Below, piece by piece: positions 42,313-51,421 of a stretch of DNA of 64,000 nucleotides (positions within the stretch are counted from its first letter, which is position 1; each line of letters opens with the position of its first letter). The notes below the pieces were generated by a model. That model was given only the letters and a program-made list of their open reading frames with translations, did not search any database and had not been told where the DNA came from. Origin of the DNA: Avibacterium sp. 21-586 (GTDB taxonomy: Bacteria > Pseudomonadota > Gammaproteobacteria > Enterobacterales > Pasteurellaceae); the NCBI RefSeq assembly GCF_026226775.1, contig NZ_JAKKOD010000002.1, forward strand, positions 196,501 through 260,500. Reading direction: 5' to 3'. The translations under genes were made by a program, and so were the position numbers.

Positions 42313-43167
42313 ATGGCAAATCAAACAAATTCCCTTCATTACAAACAAGCACCACTCCCTTTTGTTGGGCAAAAACGGATGTTTTTAAACGCCTTTAAAC
42401 AGGTTTTAAATGACAATATTCCTAATGATGGTGCGGGCTGGACGATTATAGATACCTTCGGCGGGAGCGGGCTGTTAAGCCACGTAGCTAAGCGTATAAA
42501 ACCCAAAGCGAGGGTGATTTACAATGATTTTGATGGATATGCAGACAGGCTAAAGCACATAAACGACACTAATCGTTTACGCGCAGAATTGCTTCAAATT
42601 GTTGGTGATATTATACCTAAAAACAAGCGATTAGACAACAGCAAAAAGCAAGAAATTATCAATAAAATCAATAATTTTAATGGATTTAAAGACCTCAATA
42701 CTATCGCTAGTTGGTTGCTCTTTAGCGGGCAACAAGTTGGATCTTTTGAGGAGCTATTTAGTAAGACATTTTGGCACGGGATAAAGCTCACTGATTACCC
42801 TACCGCGGAAGATTATCTTGATGGGCTTGAGATAATCAGCGAGCCATTTCAGACGCTGTTGCCTAAGTTTGCCGATAATCCCAAAGCCTTGTTTGTGCTA
42901 GACCCACCTTACCTTTGTACACGGCAGAATAGCTATAAAATGGCAAATTATTTTGATTTGGTGGATTTTTTACAGCTGATTGACCTCACTCGACCACCTT
43001 ATATCTTTTTTAGTTCCACTAAGTCTGAGTTTGTGCGGTTTATTGGGTATCTTGTACAGGCTAAAAAGGATAACTGGCAGACCTTTGACAAGGCTGAGCG
43101 AGTAACAATTAAAGCAGCGTTAAATTATCAGGTGCAATATGAGGATAACCTCGTTTATAAATTCTAA
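42313..43167 (+). CDS. DNA N6-adenine methyltransferase
   Basis: A 284-residue methylase of the Dam/D12 class. Motif I-like TIIDTFGGSGLLS (about 42-54) forms the SAM pocket, PLPFVGQKRMFLNAF is the usual N-terminal element, and DPPY stands at 197-200. It takes the place of mom after com, as in some Haemophilus Mu-like prophages, and would protect phage DNA from host restriction. The target sequence cannot be read. Three phased TTTAAA boxes (42384, 42394, 42405) lie inside its coding sequence. Confidence 0.93.
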   Translation: MANQTNSLHYKQAPLPFVGQKRMFLNAFKQVLNDNIPNDGAGWTIIDTFGGSGLLSHVAKRIKPKARVIYNDFDGYADRLKHINDTNRLRAELLQIVGDIIPKNKRLDNSKKQEIINKINNFNGFKDLNTIASWLLFSGQQVGSFEELFSKTFWHGIKLTDYPTAEDYLDGLEIISEPFQTLLPKFADNPKALFVLDPPYLCTRQNSYKMANYFDLVDFLQLIDLTRPPYIFFSSTKSEFVRFIGYLVQAKKDNWQTFDKAERVTIKAALNYQVQYEDNLVYKF

Positions 43168-43186
43168 AACAAAGGGGCTAACGCCC

Positions 43187-43375
43187 CTATTTTTGTTTTC
43201 CTGCGTTATAGCCAGCCTCATAGGCTGCCTTCATCATCGCTTTCATACACCATACTGGCATATCGTAGAAATCAAGGTGATCGCTCATTCTTGTTTCTAG
43301 TGTATCAATACGCCCCACCTCTTTAGCAATGGTTTCTAATACTTTATTAATGGCTTTTTCAGTTGGTTTTTTCAT
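43187..43375 (-). CDS. small minus-strand protein, DUF6900-like (62 aa)
   Basis: A 62-residue protein with the pattern LETIAKEVGRIDTLETRMSD and a C-terminal AAYEAGYNAG, resembling small DUF6900-type proteins. The minus-strand ribosome-binding site (AGGAG) is clear. It is the last gene before the right end and convergent with the methylase gene. Function unknown. Confidence 0.65.
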   Translation of the reverse strand: MKKPTEKAINKVLETIAKEVGRIDTLETRMSDHLDFYDMPVWCMKAMMKAAYEAGYNAGKQK

Positions 43376-43507
43376 TGTTTATTCTCCTGTTTTTGTGCTG
43401 GGGACATCATTGCTCTGTATGGGGAAAGAGTAAAGTTGAAATAAGCGGTAGTGAGTCTGAGTGGTTAGGAATAAAACTGGAGAAGTATGGAGGTCTATTT
43501 CAGAAAA

Positions 43508-43535
43508 TTTAAAGGTGGTTTAAATGGCGTTTAAA
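43508..43535. repeat. phased TTTAAA array at the right end
   Basis: TTTAAA at 43508, 43519 and 43530 with exact 11-bp steps, about 85 bp inside the right terminus. The gap 43376-43617 has no gene; it also holds an inverted repeat TCCACATAAC/GTTATGTGGA (43548-43587) and the transposase-site motifs. Confidence 0.72.
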
Positions 43536-43569
43536 TGGCATAAAAAATCCACATAACGTGGGAAAAATT

Positions 43570-43617
43570 TTTCTCAAGTTATGTGGACGCGTTTCTCATT
43601 TTTCGCGGACGGCTTCA
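43570..43617. other. right prophage end with two MuA-type motifs
   Basis: TTTCTCA (the inverse of TGAGAAA) lies at 43592-43598, exactly 19 bp from the terminal CA, and again at 43570-43576, 22 bp further in. Adjacent 22-bp sites are how R1 and R2 are arranged in Mu. Confidence 0.75.
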
Positions 43618-43887
43618 ATCGCTCTTTTCATTAATTTGGAAAAACTGTTGTTGAATTTTTTGTAATACTTTGCTCGGTTGAAGCTCTAATGCTTGGCAAT
43701 ATTCAATAAACTCTATGATATCAAGGCGCCGATCACCCGTTTCTATTTTTCCAATTAATGAATAAATTACCCCTAAACGTTCAGCTAGAGCACGTTGAGA
43801 TAAGCCTAGCGCCTGACGTTGAGCGATAAATAATTGACGAAGAAATAGTTGTTCTTCAGCGTGGATAGATGTACGTAATTTTTTCAT
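43615..43887 (-). CDS. XRE-family regulator truncated at its 3' end by the prophage
   Basis: A 90-residue helix-turn-helix protein (FIAQRQALGLSQRALAERLG, about 20-39; then SLIGKIETGDRR). The ORF ends in TGA whose three bases are the phage terminus. Rejoining the host flanks across the 5-bp duplication restores a frame with nine more codons (K-K-R-K-I-S-D-Q-V) to a stop at 7549-7551. ATG at 43887 has AGGTG upstream and leaves the palindromic operators outside the gene; an in-frame ATG at 43938 would not. The HTH core is intact, so it may still work. Confidence 0.85.
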   Translation of the reverse strand: MKKLRTSIHAEEQLFLRQLFIAQRQALGLSQRALAERLGVIYSLIGKIETGDRRLDIIEFIEYCQALELQPSKVLQKIQQQFFQINEKSD

Positions 43888-43890
43888 TGC

Positions 43891-43930
43891 ACCTATTTTA
43901 GGTTCAAGGTAGAATGAACCTGTTTTAGGT
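43891..43930. promoter_or_regulatory. two palindromic operators between divergent genes
   Basis: ACCTATTTTAGGT (43891-43903) and ACCTGTTTTAGGT (43918-43930) are two copies of one palindrome with centres 27 bp apart; together they form a larger inverted repeat (TTGCACCT...AGGTGCAA). They lie in the promoter region of both the XRE regulator and the membrane-protein gene, and are probably bound by the regulator. Confidence 0.65.
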
Positions 43931-43963
43931 GCAAACATTCAACTAATATGAAAGGAGCGAAAA

Positions 43964-44356
43964 ATGTCTTTTATCAGCAAAACTTTTGGTGGCTTAAATA
44001 AGGCGTACTATTTCCGCCATTTTTTCTTTGGCTTAATTCTTTTTATGCTATTTGAAGCAATAATCTTTAATGCGGGAAAAGGGGCGATTGATAGCCGATT
44101 TATCTCAATGACAATAATGAATTGCGTTTCTCTCTTTTTATATCCTTATTCACGTTTTGTGTATGAAAGTGTGGTAGGTTATATCTTGGGTGGTAATGAG
44201 TTTTTTGTAAATGCGATGTTGTTATTCGGCACTAAAATTATTACGATGTCTCTATGCTTTTTATTTAGCTGGGCGATTGCCCCGATTGGTTTGACTTATC
44301 TATATTTTTATCATTCAAAACAAGAAAAGCTTACTCAGCAGGAAGATCAAGAATAA
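43964..44356 (+). CDS. membrane protein divergent from XRE regulator (130 aa)
   Basis: A 130-residue protein with about four hydrophobic segments (near 18-36, 45-62, 66-82 and 85-112) and a short charged C-terminal tail. ATG behind AAAGGAG. It shares two operators with the divergent regulator gene and ends in its own terminator. I recognise no family; the pairing suggests a self-regulated membrane function. Confidence 0.75.
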   Translation: MSFISKTFGGLNKAYYFRHFFFGLILFMLFEAIIFNAGKGAIDSRFISMTIMNCVSLFLYPYSRFVYESVVGYILGGNEFFVNAMLLFGTKIITMSLCFLFSWAIAPIGLTYLYFYHSKQEKLTQQEDQE

Positions 44357-44365
44357 TGTTGATAA

Positions 44366-44394
44366 AAAACAGCCACTGAATAAGTGGCTGTTTT
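44366..44394. terminator. terminator between the membrane-protein gene and metS
   Basis: A 12-bp perfect stem AAAACAGCCACT/AGTGGCTGTTTT with a 5-nt loop, with U runs on either strand. It can end both converging transcripts. Confidence 0.8.
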
Positions 44395-44435
44395 ACTTTA
44401 TAGATTATAAAGTGCGGTGCATTTTCCGCGAATTT

Positions 44436-44531
44436 TTATTTATCTTTTGGCAGATTTTTGATTGAAAAAAGTAATCCGCCCCAAATAATCACCAACGCGA
44501 TTGTCATCATAATGATTGCGCTACTATTCAT
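44436..44531 (-). CDS. metS: MetS-type small subunit of NSS transporter (31 aa)
   Basis: A 31-residue single-span membrane peptide (hydrophobic residues about 5-22, then the charged tail KNLPKDK), overlapping the end of the NSS transporter gene by 8 bp. MetPS systems in Corynebacterium and related pairs in many bacteria have exactly such a small partner needed for full transport. The call rests on size, topology and overlap. Confidence 0.75.
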   Translation of the reverse strand: MNSSAIIMMTIALVIIWGGLLFSIKNLPKDK

Positions 44532-46053
44532 TTGATTGCCCCTCTTTTGCTTGTTCTCCAGCGTTCAATAACTCTTCATGTTTCCATTTTAAGCGAGAGA
44601 GTAAGAAACTAATTACTACGAGACTTATTGCCATTCCCCAACCGAAAGTATTAACAAACCAAGTTGGATAACCTTCATAACCTTCAGTAAATACTTTTGC
44701 CCCTTCACTCAATAGCATAAAGGCTAAAATTCCTGTAGTTAGAACGATACATAAACGCCATAAAAATCCTACTTTGAAAGAAGACGTCTCGTTCAAGTGG
44801 TTGCCAAGAATACCTAATTTTTCATTTGCTACGATTGCAACTAATGAGACAAAAGCCACGGCGACAATACCAAAATAGTTAACGAATTTGTCAAGTACAT
44901 CAAGCATTGGCAGACCAGTTGTTGTTCCAAATAGTAATATTGAAATCAGCATCATAGGTATTCCAACAAAAAATGTCGCTTTTACTCGGCGCATTCTTAA
45001 TTTATCTTGTACAGCAGAAATAATTACCTCAAGAATTGAAATAAACGAAGTTAATGCAGCAAAAGTTAAAGATGAAAAGAATAACACACCGAGTACTTCA
45101 CCAAATGGTGCTTTATTTATAATCGTTGGAAACGCAAAGAATGCCAAACCAATCCCACCTTTTGCTACCTCGTTGACTTCTTGACCAGAAGCCGTGGCCA
45201 TAAAGCCTAATGCTGCGAATACCCCTATTCCAGCAAGCAGTTCAAAACTACTATTAGCAAAACCTACAACGAGACCATTACCAGTAAGGTTTGAGTCCTT
45301 TTTGAGGTAAGAGGCGTAGGTTATCATAATGCCAAAACAAATAGAAAGTGAGAAGAAAATTTGTCCATAAGCCGCAATCCATACGCTTGGATCTGAAAGT
45401 TTTGACCAATCTGGTGTGAATAATGCATTTAAGCCTTTCTCAGCACCCGGCAAAAATAGTGATGATACAACAAGGATAATAAACATCACTAACAATACAG
45501 GCATTAAAATTGTTGAGGATTTTGAGATGCCTCTTTGTATACCGAGAGATAACACACCAAGTGAAATGAGCCACACAGCAATGAGAGGACCAACTACCAT
45601 GCCGACAAATTCAAAACTGACACCTTGAGCAATATCACCCATTTTTAAAAAATCATGTAAGAAAAAGTCAATCGGCTTATCTCCCCAAGCAGAACTGAAA
45701 GAGAAATAGGTATAGCTAGCAGCCCAACCTAAAACAACAGCATAATAAATCCCGATAATTACATTGACCATTACTTGCCACCAACCGAAGGTTTCAAAAT
45801 GTCGGTTGAAACGGCGATAAGATAATGGCGCTCCACCCCGGTGTCGATGGCCAATGGCATAATCGAGAAATAATAAAGGAATACCAGCGGTTAACAGTGC
45901 AATAAGATAAGGAATAATAAATGCGCCGCCACCGTTTTCGTATGTGGTATAGGGAAAACGCCAAATATTCCCTAATCCTACCGCAGAACCAATAGCAGCT
46001 AAAATAAATGCTCGGCTACCTGAGAAGGTTTCGCGTTTTGCTGATTGTGTCAT
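44524..46053 (-). CDS. sodium-dependent amino-acid transporter (NSS family, MetP-like)
   Basis: A 509-residue inner-membrane transporter with about 12 membrane segments. The NSS sodium and substrate site is seen at [17 protein letters not shown] (about 19-35), with the unwound-helix segment SSFEL near 268. It couples Na+ flow to uptake of an amino acid, methionine or alanine in relatives with a MetS subunit. It is co-transcribed with the overlapping small subunit. Confidence 0.9.
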   Translation of the reverse strand: MTQSAKRETFSGSRAFILAAIGSAVGLGNIWRFPYTTYENGGGAFIIPYLIALLTAGIPLLFLDYAIGHRHRGGAPLSYRRFNRHFETFGWWQVMVNVIIGIYYAVVLGWAASYTYFSFSSAWGDKPIDFFLHDFLKMGDIAQGVSFEFVGMVVGPLIAVWLISLGVLSLGIQRGISKSSTILMPVLLVMFIILVVSSLFLPGAEKGLNALFTPDWSKLSDPSVWIAAYGQIFFSLSICFGIMITYASYLKKDSNLTGNGLVVGFANSSFELLAGIGVFAALGFMATASGQEVNEVAKGGIGLAFFAFPTIINKAPFGEVLGVLFFSSLTFAALTSFISILEVIISAVQDKLRMRRVKATFFVGIPMMLISILLFGTTTGLPMLDVLDKFVNYFGIVAVAFVSLVAIVANEKLGILGNHLNETSSFKVGFLWRLCIVLTTGILAFMLLSEGAKVFTEGYEGYPTWFVNTFGWGMAISLVVISFLLSRLKWKHEELLNAGEQAKEGQSNE

Positions 46054-46343
46054 ATTTTTACCTATAAACGTTAAAGAAATGTTAAAGGTAAGAAATATAG
46101 CTGAATATCCAAGTTAGTCAATAGTTAAAAATACTATAAATAGATAAAGCTTCTGTATTTTTGGAATTTTTATAGTTTTAAATTTTGCTAAAAATTTAAT
46201 TTTTAGAATTATATGCTAAAATGGTTGCATTAATAAATGATCGTGCTAAAAAGCCTATATTCTTTCCATATAAAAAACTGGTGTAAAAAAATGCAAAAAA
46301 TTTTGTTAAAAATAACCGTTTTTTTGTTTGCATTTTAACCAAT
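46054..46343. other. non-coding gap upstream of the NSS transporter gene
   Basis: An AT-rich gap that must hold the leftward transporter promoter. On the plus strand a 15-codon ORF (46290-46337) follows TATGCTAAAAT (a possible -10 region near 46211) and runs into the terminator at 46344. AAATGCAAA and TTTGCATTT flank the ORF as an inverted repeat. A short plus-strand RNA is possible; no gene can be supported. Confidence 0.35.
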
Positions 46344-46375
46344 AAAAAACCTAGCACATTAAGCTAGGTTTTTTT
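46344..46375. terminator. terminator downstream of aroE
   Basis: A stem AAAAACCTAGC/GCTAGGTTTTT with a 7-nt loop and U-rich flanks on both strands. It ends the maf-yrdD-tsaC-aroE transcript and could also end a plus-strand RNA. Confidence 0.75.
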
Positions 46376-46382
46376 ATTAGGA

Positions 46383-47780
<1,398 letters not shown>

Positions 47781-47788
<8 letters not shown>

Positions 47789-48344
47789 TGTCTGTTTCAA
47801 ATTGATGACGGCACGCTTTGTTGGCACACAACCAAGTGCGATACAAAGTGCGGTCGGTTTTTTCTTCTTTTTTTAGCGTGCTAATGGGGTAAGCGCATTG
47901 CGGACAAGGCTCGGCATAGGGCTGGCTGGCAAGGGTAAATTTGCATTTTGGAAATTGATCGCAGCCGTAAAACACTTTGCCTTGGCGTCCGCGCCGTGGC
48001 ACAAGATGACCTTTGCCACAAGCGGGGCAAGGCAAATGTGCTTGCTCAGGTTCAAGTTGCTCGTGAACAATATAATCACAGTGCGGATAATCGCTACACC
48101 CGATAAACATACCAAATTGCCCTTGTTTTAATTGCAAAAAATGACCGCACTTTGGACAATGTTGATCTAATTCTTTCAATACGTTGGTTTCGTGAGTGGG
48201 CTGTAATGGCTTGATAAAATCGCATTGCGGATAGGCGCTGCAACCTAAAAATAAGCCTTTTTTGCCCTTTTTAATTTGCAGCAACGCGTCACATTGTGGG
48301 CAATGTTCTTCGTGTTTGGTGGCTTGGAATAGGCTTTTACTCAT
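47781..48344 (-). CDS. yrdD: topoisomerase-type zinc finger protein YrdD
   Basis: A 187-residue protein made of four Cys4 zinc ribbons of the kind at the C-terminus of topoisomerase I (CPQC...CSAYPQC, CPKC...CSDYPHC, CPAC...CDQFPKC and a terminal one). It probably binds DNA or RNA; its exact role is unclear. ATG at 48344 overlaps maf by 8 bp. Confidence 0.92.
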
Positions 48345-48960
48345 TGCATTTCTCACTTGAACTGAATAAATTAACCCCAACTTTGCGCAGCAATTCCGCC
48401 GTTTCAAACACGGGCAAGCCCATCACACCGCTGAAACTGCCTTCAATATGAGAAATAAAAATGCCGCCCACACCTTGAATGCCATAAGCGCCTGCTTTAT
48501 CCATTGGCTCATTTGTACGGATGTAAGCGGAAATTTCTTGCTCTGTCAACGGTTTAAAGGTTACTTGGCTGGTTTGCACAAGGCTATGTTTTTGATCTGG
48601 CAAGCTGACACACACCGCGGTTAGCACTTGATGTGTTCTGCCGGAAAGCAAGCGTAGCATTTGTGCGGCTTGATCGTTACCTTGTGGTTTGCCTAAAATT
48701 TGCCCATCGCACACCACGCTGGTGTCTGCGGACAAAATGGGTAAGTGCGGTGAAAAATTACCAAGTTTTTCAAGTTGTTGGCGCGCAGCGTGATTTTTCT
48801 CTTGCGCCATTCTGTGTACATAATCCACAGGCTGCTCATCGACTTTCGGGGTTTCATCAATATCTGCATTGAAGATTTCTACCTCCAATCCTAACTGTTG
48901 TAACAGCTGTAAACGGCGTGGGCTTTGCGAAGCAAGATAAAGTTGTGGTTGTGTTGTCAT
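48337..48960 (-). CDS. maf: Maf-type nucleoside triphosphate pyrophosphatase (YhdE-like)
   Basis: A 207-residue Maf protein. YhdE-type members hydrolyse dTTP and UTP (and modified forms) to monophosphates. Motifs: LASQSPRR (about 9-16), KVDEQP, and the catalytic SADTSV (about 78-83). First gene of the maf-yrdD-tsaC-aroE cluster; the genes overlap or nearly touch, so they are likely one operon. Confidence 0.93.
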   Translation of the reverse strand: MTTQPQLYLASQSPRRLQLLQQLGLEVEIFNADIDETPKVDEQPVDYVHRMAQEKNHAARQQLEKLGNFSPHLPILSADTSVVCDGQILGKPQGNDQAAQMLRLLSGRTHQVLTAVCVSLPDQKHSLVQTSQVTFKPLTEQEISAYIRTNEPMDKAGAYGIQGVGGIFISHIEGSFSGVMGLPVFETAELLRKVGVNLFSSSEKCNE

Positions 48961-49115
48961 TTTTTCCGCTGATTAAACCAAAATTGCATTATACTTTATT
49001 ACAGTTCCACAAAGATTTCATCTGAAAAATCCACCGCACTTTGAGCCACTGTACTTTGGAACGAGAAAATTTAGCTAAAAGTGCGGGGTAAATTTTGTTA
49101 ATTTTAAGGAAAACA

Positions 49116-50735
49116 ATGATCGAACTCACTCAATCTCAATGGCTAGGCGTTGCCGTCTTATTGCTTATTTTGTGCCTTGTGCTGTTTTTTATTAGTACTA
49201 AACATCAACGAGATAAGCAACAACTCGCTCAAGAGCTGAATAAAAATGTCAATGATTTTAACCAGTTATTAGAAAAATATGAAACCTTATCGCAGCTGCG
49301 TTATCAGCTTGAACAAGAGAGCGTGAAAGCACAAACGCGCGCGGAGGGCTTACAGACACGGCTCAATGAACGTGATGAGAAAATCCATTATTTGCAACAA
49401 GAATTGGACGAAGAACAAGCGCGCCACAGCAATATTGCTGAGAAAATTACCAGCCTTAAGGAGCAATTTGGCATTGCCACAGCACAGGTGCATAGCTTGC
49501 AAAATCAGCTTAATCAAAGCCGTGCAGAATTAAAAAGTAAGCAGCAGGATTATGTAGATTTAAGCGAAAAATCCACCGCACTTTTGCAGCAACTCACAGA
49601 GCTAAAAACGAGCCTTGGCGAAAAAGAAAAGCATTTTGCTCAGCAACAAGAGGATTTTATTAAAACGAAACAACAGCTTAGCGTTGAATTTCAAAATTTA
49701 GCGAATCGTATTTTGGAGGAAAAGAGCCAGAAATTCGATCAAACCAACCAAGCCAGCCTTGATGCCTTGTTAAAACCATTCCGTGAGCAAATTGAAGGTT
49801 TCCAAAAACGGGTGAATGAAATTCATTCGGAATCCTTAAAAGGCAACGCCAGCCTTGAAAGTGAAATTAAAAAAGTGCTAGATGTGGGGCTTGCGATGTC
49901 GCAAGAAGCGAATAATCTCACTTCTGCCTTAAAAGGGGAAAAGAAAACCCTCGGCAACTGGGGCGAGGTTCAGCTTGAGCGCGCCTTGCAATTAGCGGGC
50001 TTAGTGGAAAACGATCATTATAAAGCGCAGGATCATTTCCGTAATGCAGAGGGCAAATCCAATTATCCAGATTTTGTGGTGTATTTGCCGGATAATAAAC
50101 ATTTGATTATTGACAGCAAAATGTCTTTAGTTGCCTATGAAAATGCAGTGAGTGCCGACAATGAGCAAGCGCAGCAACAATTTTTGCGTGAGCATCACAA
50201 GGCGATTAAAAATCATATTGATGATCTTTCACGCAAGGATTACAGCAATTTAATTGGCGTGCATAGCCCGAATTTTGTGCTGATGTTCATTGCCATTGAG
50301 CCTGCTTATATTGAAGCGATGAAACAGGATAGCAACTTGTTTAATTATGCCTATGAAAAGAACGTCATTTTAGTATCGCACACTACCTTAATGCCGATTT
50401 TACGCACGGTGGCGAACCTATGGCGCATTGAGCGCGGTAATGCAGAGGCGCGCGAAATTAGTGGCAAGGCTGGGGATATTTATAACCAAATGTGTTTGGT
50501 GGCGGAGCGTCTGGCTAAACTGGGTAACAGTTTGGCAACAGTGAGTGGACATTATAATCACGCTGTTACCGCCTTTGCTGGGCAACAAGGTTTAGCAGGA
50601 AAAATTGAACGATTTAAAGATTTTTCTGCCAAAGCTAACAAAGTAATGCCACAAGTGGAATTGCTGCATAATGACCTTGATTTAGCCAAATTAAGCACCA
50701 TTTCAGCAGAACAAATTGTATCTGGAGAGCATTGA
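49116..50735 (+). CDS. rmuC: DNA recombination protein RmuC
   Basis: A 539-residue protein with an N-terminal membrane anchor (about 9-27), a long coiled coil (about 30-200) and the C-terminal RmuC nuclease-like domain (LGNWGEVQLERALQLAGL, then PDFVVYLPDNKHLIIDSKMS). RmuC limits DNA inversions and rearrangements in E. coli. ATG at 49116 follows AAGGA; two upstream uptake signals lie near 49030 and inside the gene at about 49570. Confidence 0.95.
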   Translation: MIELTQSQWLGVAVLLLILCLVLFFISTKHQRDKQQLAQELNKNVNDFNQLLEKYETLSQLRYQLEQESVKAQTRAEGLQTRLNERDEKIHYLQQELDEEQARHSNIAEKITSLKEQFGIATAQVHSLQNQLNQSRAELKSKQQDYVDLSEKSTALLQQLTELKTSLGEKEKHFAQQQEDFIKTKQQLSVEFQNLANRILEEKSQKFDQTNQASLDALLKPFREQIEGFQKRVNEIHSESLKGNASLESEIKKVLDVGLAMSQEANNLTSALKGEKKTLGNWGEVQLERALQLAGLVENDHYKAQDHFRNAEGKSNYPDFVVYLPDNKHLIIDSKMSLVAYENAVSADNEQAQQQFLREHHKAIKNHIDDLSRKDYSNLIGVHSPNFVLMFIAIEPAYIEAMKQDSNLFNYAYEKNVILVSHTTLMPILRTVANLWRIERGNAEAREISGKAGDIYNQMCLVAERLAKLGNSLATVSGHYNHAVTAFAGQQGLAGKIERFKDFSAKANKVMPQVELLHNDLDLAKLSTISAEQIVSGEH

Positions 50736-50817
50736 CATTTTGTGGCTAACTAGATGATTACTTATCTATTTTTTATTTATATATAGCATTATTAATGCTG
50801 ATTATCATAGGACATTT

Positions 50818-51363
50818 ATGCAACAAAAATCTTCAAATAAAGTACGAATGTACAAAACACCCGCCATTTTTAGTCAAATTATTTTTGCAAGCAGATGGCT
50901 TCAATTGCCGATTTATCTTGGTTTAATTGTGGTGCAGGGAATATATGCCTATAAATTTATGAAATCTTTATGGGAATTATTAACCTCTCTACAAGAATTA
51001 GATTCCAATGCTGTTATGCTTTCGGTGTTAAACCTGATTGATGTGGTAATGATCGCCAATTTATTGGTTATGGTGATTGTGGGCGGTTACGAGATTTTCG
51101 TTTCCAAGTTATATACTGAAGGCCATCCAGATGAACCAGAATGGCTTAGCCACGTTAATGCTTCGGTGTTGAAAGTAAAACTGTCGATGTCAATCATCAG
51201 TATTTCGTCTATTCATATGCTACAAACTTTCGTTAATGCAGCAAATATGCCTGAAAAAACAATGATGTGGCAATTATTCCTACATTTAGGTTTTTTAGTA
51301 TCTGCGATTGCAATGGCTTATACGGATAAGGTTTTATATAGCACAAGTCATAAAAATCATTAA
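50818..51363 (+). CDS. YqhA/UPF0114 family membrane protein
   Basis: A 181-residue protein with three to four membrane segments and the family block [20 protein letters not shown] (about 79-98), characteristic of the TIGR00645/UPF0114 (YqhA) family. Function unknown. Monocistronic, ended by a hairpin terminator. Confidence 0.88.
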   Translation: MQQKSSNKVRMYKTPAIFSQIIFASRWLQLPIYLGLIVVQGIYAYKFMKSLWELLTSLQELDSNAVMLSVLNLIDVVMIANLLVMVIVGGYEIFVSKLYTEGHPDEPEWLSHVNASVLKVKLSMSIISISSIHMLQTFVNAANMPEKTMMWQLFLHLGFLVSAIAMAYTDKVLYSTSHKNH

Positions 51364-51384
51364 ATTAATTTTTAAATTTAATAG

Positions 51385-51419
51385 AATGACTCAGACAAAA
51401 TTGTACTGAGTCATTTTTT
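51385..51419 (+). terminator. terminator after the YqhA-like gene
   Basis: A 10-bp stem AATGACTCAG/CTGAGTCATT with an 11-nt loop followed by TTTT. It lies between the two convergent genes and may also limit carB readthrough. Confidence 0.7.
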
Positions 51420-51421
51420 AT

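Larger units (their letters stand above)
7584..43617 (+). mobile_element. complete Mu-like transposable prophage (36,034 bp)
   Basis: The element starts TGTAACC and ends GGCTTCA. It is flanked by the direct repeat ATCGC, and TGAGAAA (inverted at the right) stands 19 bp inside each end. Gene order follows Mu and the Haemophilus FluMu type: c, ner, A, B, small early genes, gemA, mor, lysis, head, tail, com plus DNA modification. All structural modules appear intact, so it may still be inducible. Unlike Mu, I see no gam-like gene, no invertible fibre segment, and an adenine methylase in place of mom. It inserted into the 3' end of an XRE regulator gene. Confidence 0.97.

Noticed and set aside
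46290-46337. leader peptide with attenuator
   Set aside because: The 15-codon ORF has no run of regulatory codons and the region downstream on that strand is antisense to aroE, so no gene would be controlled.
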